This document shows, one piece after another, positions 58,679 to 61,936 of a DNA stretch of 61,936 bases. Location: NCBI GenBank assembly GCA_041649415.1, contig JBAZND010000004.1:1-61936 (forward strand). The letters run 5' to 3'. Made by a program: the position numbers and the translations under genes. This DNA is from JALOAR01 sp041649415 (GTDB taxonomy: Bacteria > Patescibacteriota > Minisyncoccia > UBA6257 > Colwellbacteraceae). Position 1 is the stretch's first letter; each line of letters starts with the position of its first letter. Under the pieces are notes generated by a model. It searched no databases and was not told where the DNA came from. It saw nothing but the letters and a program-made list of their open reading frames with translations.

Positions 58679-59470
58679 TTATCTCAGGTATTTAACGATA
58701 TTTTGGATGTGCTCGTCAAGAGTCTTCGCAAAGACCGTTCTGCCAGTCTTCGGGTCGGATATAAAGTACCAATAATCCGAAGCCTCCGGGAAAAGGGTCG
58801 CTTTTATGGCGGACAGTCCCGGATTGGAAATCGGACCCGGCGGCAGACCTTTATTCTTGTAGGTATTATAAGAAGAATCTATTTCTTTGTCACTGGGGAC
58901 AACTTCGTCGCATCCTAATTTATTTTTAATATAACAAAGAGTTGCGTCAATTTGGAGTGGTATGCCTTCTTTGACTCTTTTAAATATGATTCCCGCAACT
59001 ATTGCTCTGTCTTCCTCGTCATCCGGAATTTCCTTTTCAACAAGAGACGCCGCAGTTATTTGTTCCAGCACAGAATCTTTGCTTATGAAGAATATTGATG
59101 CCTTTTTGTTCCAATTTTCCAAAAACTTGCGAGCTACGACTTCCGGACTGGAATTTTCATAAAATTCATATGTGTCGGGGAAAAGAAATCCTTCAAGCGT
59201 CCCTGTTTTTTTCACAAACCAATAATCATTAAATTTATTTGATTTAAGCGACGCAAACGTTCCCTCTTTGGAGATTATTCCGTTTTCAAAAAGCAACTTA
59301 TCTATTTGATAAGAGTTCAGTCCTTCAGGGACGGTTATTGTTCTAACCGGATAAACCGGCGGTTCTTTGGGCCATAGAATATACGCTAAACCCGCAGCAA
59401 TAATTACCGCAAAACCGACAACTATCAATACCGACCTAAGCCGTTCTTCTCTGAGCGATATTCTGAACAA
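58679..59470 (-). CDS. mltG: endolytic murein transglycosylase MltG
   Basis: The protein has 263 residues. It has one N-terminal membrane segment, a LysM-like part (VPEGLNSYQIDKLLFENGI) and the catalytic domain with AASLVEKEIPDDEED (active Glu). LQIDATLCYI and SYNTYKNKGLPPGPISNPGLSAI are family signatures. It cuts nascent glycan strands. It overlaps the rodA end by 35 nt, linking chain synthesis and termination. Confidence 0.92.
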   Translation of the reverse strand: MFRISLREERLRSVLIVVGFAVIIAAGLAYILWPKEPPVYPVRTITVPEGLNSYQIDKLLFENGIISKEGTFASLKSNKFNDYWFVKKTGTLEGFLFPDTYEFYENSSPEVVARKFLENWNKKASIFFISKDSVLEQITAASLVEKEIPDDEEDRAIVAGIIFKRVKEGIPLQIDATLCYIKNKLGCDEVVPSDKEIDSSYNTYKNKGLPPGPISNPGLSAIKATLFPEASDYWYFISDPKTGRTVFAKTLDEHIQNIVKYLR

Positions 59471-60539
59471 TTCCCAATAGGAACATTGATGCTATAAGAT
59501 TCGACCCGCCCGCGGAAAGAAAAGGAAAGGCCACGCCGACAACCGGAGTAAACCCCAGAACCGACCCCATATTTACCGCAAACTGTAATCCTAAGAATAT
59601 CATAGTTCCGAGACAAATAAATTTACTGAAGTTGTCCTCTGCCTTGATGCCGACAAGAGATATTCGCCACATCATTATTGCGAAAGCAATAATCACAAGC
59701 CCTCCTCCCAATATCCCCCACTCTTCCGTAAATGACGCGAAAGCAAAATCAGTTTGTGCCGCCGGTAAAAATCCTAATTGAACTATCTCTCCCTGCCGGA
59801 ATCCTTTTCCCAAAAATCCGGCGGACCCTATGGCGTTTTTGGATTGTATTACGTTGTAATTTACCCCGAGCGGATCCTCTTCCGGATTAAAGACAGCGAG
59901 TATTCTGTCTTTCTGATAATCTTTTAATCCGAAGTTCCATGCGACAACCCCCAAGACAGCGAAGAGCGCGATACCTGCCGCAATATATTTAATCGGCAAT
60001 CCGGCAACAACCAAAAATCCAAACCATATCCCAAAAAGTATCAAAGCAGACCCGAGATCGGGCTCTATGAGAATCAGAGCCGTCGGTGCCGCAAAATACG
60101 CGAATGACCCTAAGATTACACCGGGCCTCTTAATACTTATGTGTCTGCCGCTGAAAAACGCGGCGAGAATCGTAATAAGAGCGACTTTTGCAAACTCCGA
60201 TGGCTGCAATCTGAAAAAATTAAAATCGAGCCAACTCTTACTTCCGTTCACTTCAACTCCGAAAAAATAGGTGAGAACGAGAAGAACAACGCTTAGAGCG
60301 AGAATTAAAAATATAAGCCATCGGTAGTTAACAAGATGCTTGAGATTTAAAAAAGGCATTGCCAAGAGAAATACTAATCCGATCGCCAAAAAAATGACTT
60401 GTTTGACAAAGAGATCTGAACTGCCGGAGAAAAGCATAAGAAGCCCCGCGGCGGCAAGAAAGAATATTGCAGCATTAAGAATCCAATCCGCCTGTTTGAT
60501 TTTAGAAATCATTTTCTTTCCATAAATATTCCCGTTCAT
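59436..60539 (-). CDS. rodA: SEDS-family peptidoglycan polymerase RodA/FtsW
   Basis: The protein has 367 residues with about ten membrane segments. Family stretches seen are EVNGSKSWLDFNFFRLQPSEFAK, ALILIEPDLGSALILFGIW and TDFAFASFTEEWGILGG. The long loop KNAIGSAGFLGKGFRQGEIVQLGFLP fits RodA. It polymerises glycan strands together with a class B penicillin-binding protein, not encoded here. RodA is favoured over FtsW by the mltG linkage, but only weakly. Confidence 0.92.
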   Translation of the reverse strand: MNGNIYGKKMISKIKQADWILNAAIFFLAAAGLLMLFSGSSDLFVKQVIFLAIGLVFLLAMPFLNLKHLVNYRWLIFLILALSVVLLVLTYFFGVEVNGSKSWLDFNFFRLQPSEFAKVALITILAAFFSGRHISIKRPGVILGSFAYFAAPTALILIEPDLGSALILFGIWFGFLVVAGLPIKYIAAGIALFAVLGVVAWNFGLKDYQKDRILAVFNPEEDPLGVNYNVIQSKNAIGSAGFLGKGFRQGEIVQLGFLPAAQTDFAFASFTEEWGILGGGLVIIAFAIMMWRISLVGIKAEDNFSKFICLGTMIFLGLQFAVNMGSVLGFTPVVGVAFPFLSAGGSNLIASMFLLGIVQNIAQRRTA

Positions 60540-60695
60540 GTAAAGCTAAATTTTTCTTCTAGTGAAAATAATATTTCAAATTCCCCTTACAGTAATTCTA
60601 TCGCCATAATTAACAAACTTCACGTTCTTAGTGCTAAGGCGTCAAATATTTAAGAACATCGGAAAAAACCGCTTGTAAGAAAAGGATCTTATAGA

Positions 60696-61244
60696 TTAAT
60701 CTTTCCATTCAATTATTGAGGCATGCTCAATCTTGGAATTAAGATAATTTTTTATATAGTCATCTTTATCAAAAAAATCCCTATTCTCTGCGTAATATTG
60801 TATCATCCGCAAAGCGCCACCATGTGTGACGATAAGAACATTTGATAAATTCTTTTTTGCTAAGTCTCCGAAAAAATCCTTAATCCTGTTATATACACTT
60901 TCGAACGACTCAGCCCCCAATTGTTCCGGATGAAGATTAAATTGCTCCCAACACTCGCTCGGTATTTCCTTCAGTATCCTACCTTCGATAACGCCATAGT
61001 TAAGTTCTCGTAACCGCTCATCCAACGAAATACCAACGTTAATGAATTTATTTATTATTTCCGCTGTTTCTTTTGCCCGTAATAAACTTGAGGAAAAGAT
61101 ATGATCTATTTTTAATTGAGAAGCTTCTTTCCCGAGTAATTGAGCTTGCGCTATACCAAATTCATTAAGTGGAATATCCGTTAGCCCCATTAGTCTCTTT
61201 CCCAAATTCCAGTCTGTTTGCCCATGCCTTGCTAAATATATCAT
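60696..61244 (-). CDS. histidine phosphatase (phosphoglycerate mutase-like)
   Basis: The protein has 182 residues. The phosphohistidine motif YLARHGQTDWN is at the N-terminus, with SSLLRAKETAEII, and the second catalytic His in VTHGGALRMI. Such proteins include GpmB, CobC and broad phosphatases, so the substrate is open. A TGTTATAAA box (-10 at 61259-61264) with TTGGAT 16 nt upstream is a clear promoter. Confidence 0.9.
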   Translation of the reverse strand: MIYLARHGQTDWNLGKRLMGLTDIPLNEFGIAQAQLLGKEASQLKIDHIFSSSLLRAKETAEIINKFINVGISLDERLRELNYGVIEGRILKEIPSECWEQFNLHPEQLGAESFESVYNRIKDFFGDLAKKNLSNVLIVTHGGALRMIQYYAENRDFFDKDDYIKNYLNSKIEHASIIEWKD

Positions 61245-61393
61245 TTCTGTGTTGGCAGTTTATAACAGCCTTCCCTAAAAATCCAACAGGCGCCTAATTG
61301 GTGAAATTCCTTATATAACCGAAAAAAACAAAGCCAGCCATTATGTGCAACGCGACAACGAGTCGCGCCAAAAGTAAGGATTTACATCAAAAA

Positions 61394-61412
61394 AACCACC
61401 GATTAGGTGGTT
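61394..61412 (-). terminator. terminator of the rRNA operon
   Basis: AACCACC and GGTGGTT pair around a 5-nt loop, followed on the minus strand by a T-run, 10 nt after the 5S 3' end. Confidence 0.85.
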
Positions 61413-61422
61413 ATTTTGATAA

Positions 61423-61531
61423 TGCCCGGCAAAGCTACTTTCGCCCCGAAGGACTATCATCGCTCCGCAAGTCTTTCACTTCCGAGTTCGGAATGGGATC
61501 GGGTGGGACAACCGGCGGTTAATACCAAGCA
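61423..61531 (-). rRNA. rrf: 5S ribosomal RNA
   Basis: The minus strand contains TCCCACCCGATCCCATTCCG and AACTCGGAAGTGAAA, both universal 5S features. The ends TGCTTGG and CCGGGCA pair with two G-U. The length of about 109 nt is slightly short. Boundaries come from this pairing. Confidence 0.9.
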
Positions 61532-61614
61532 GGTAGATACTATCTTGAAATTCACGAAAAGTCAATTTCATTCCAATGCAAATTAACAATTTGCGTCGGC
61601 GTAAATAAGCCACT

Positions 61615-61936
<322 letters not shown>

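Overview
The window looks like a stretch of chromosome from a Candidate Phyla Radiation bacterium (Patescibacteria, probably Parcubacteria). This rests on gene content and style, not on a search. Genes are small and tightly packed, often with ATGA or TAATG overlaps. There is a CPR-like type IV pilus locus with several minor prepilins, a short RecO, a SipW-type signal peptidase, tRNA genes without encoded CCA, and many membrane-anchored proteins of unknown function. Core genes present are rpoB, rpoC, topA, dprA, parA, parB, leuS, metG, glyS, rpsF-ssb-rpsR, rplS, rodA, mltG and a 23S-5S rRNA pair.

Layout. Positions 1-2764 hold an edge-truncated surface protein, a serine hydrolase, a hidden 40-residue Gly-rich gene and a frameshifted methyltransferase. 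Positions 2775-13603 are one minus-strand pilus locus (pilM-N-O, a small membrane protein, pilB, pilT, pilC, pilin, pilD, four minor pilins, an anchored protein), with comF divergent at 13661. Positions 14347-19319 hold two large prepilin-like adhesins, one with GIGTT-type tail-fibre repeats and one with a LamG-like domain, plus a half MFS protein and two tRNAs. Positions 19477-23019 are a SipW/TasA-like surface-fibre operon. Positions 23315-35425 hold a small accessory gene, tRNAs, the aminoacyl-tRNA synthetase/TatD/M16 block and recO. Positions 35570-38751 hold a 3D-domain protein and then a small island. Positions 38833-50858 hold rplS, a pseudouridine synthase, a second PilO-like gene, dprA-topA, rsh, parAB, a DsbA-like protein and PAP2. 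Positions 50885-61936 hold ssb/rpsF, rpoC-rpoB, mltG-rodA, a phosphatase, and the 5S and 23S rRNA genes.

The most striking element is a 2.5-kb island at 36158-38704 inserted at the 3' end of tRNA-Leu(GAG), with a 38-bp perfect direct repeat at its two ends. It encodes a 62-residue peptide whose C-terminal half carries ten cysteines in a Cys-Asp alternating pattern, a HExxH metallopeptidase, a radical SAM/SPASM enzyme and a frameshifted Nudix-like remnant. I read it as a candidate ribosomally synthesised, post-translationally modified peptide (RiPP) cassette. No integrase is visible in it.

A second theme is leaderless expression. At least ten genes have a -10-like hexamer ending only 6-8 nt before the start codon, and two more start 1-3 nt after the 3' end of a co-oriented tRNA. 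Most accessory small genes instead carry strong Shine-Dalgarno sequences.
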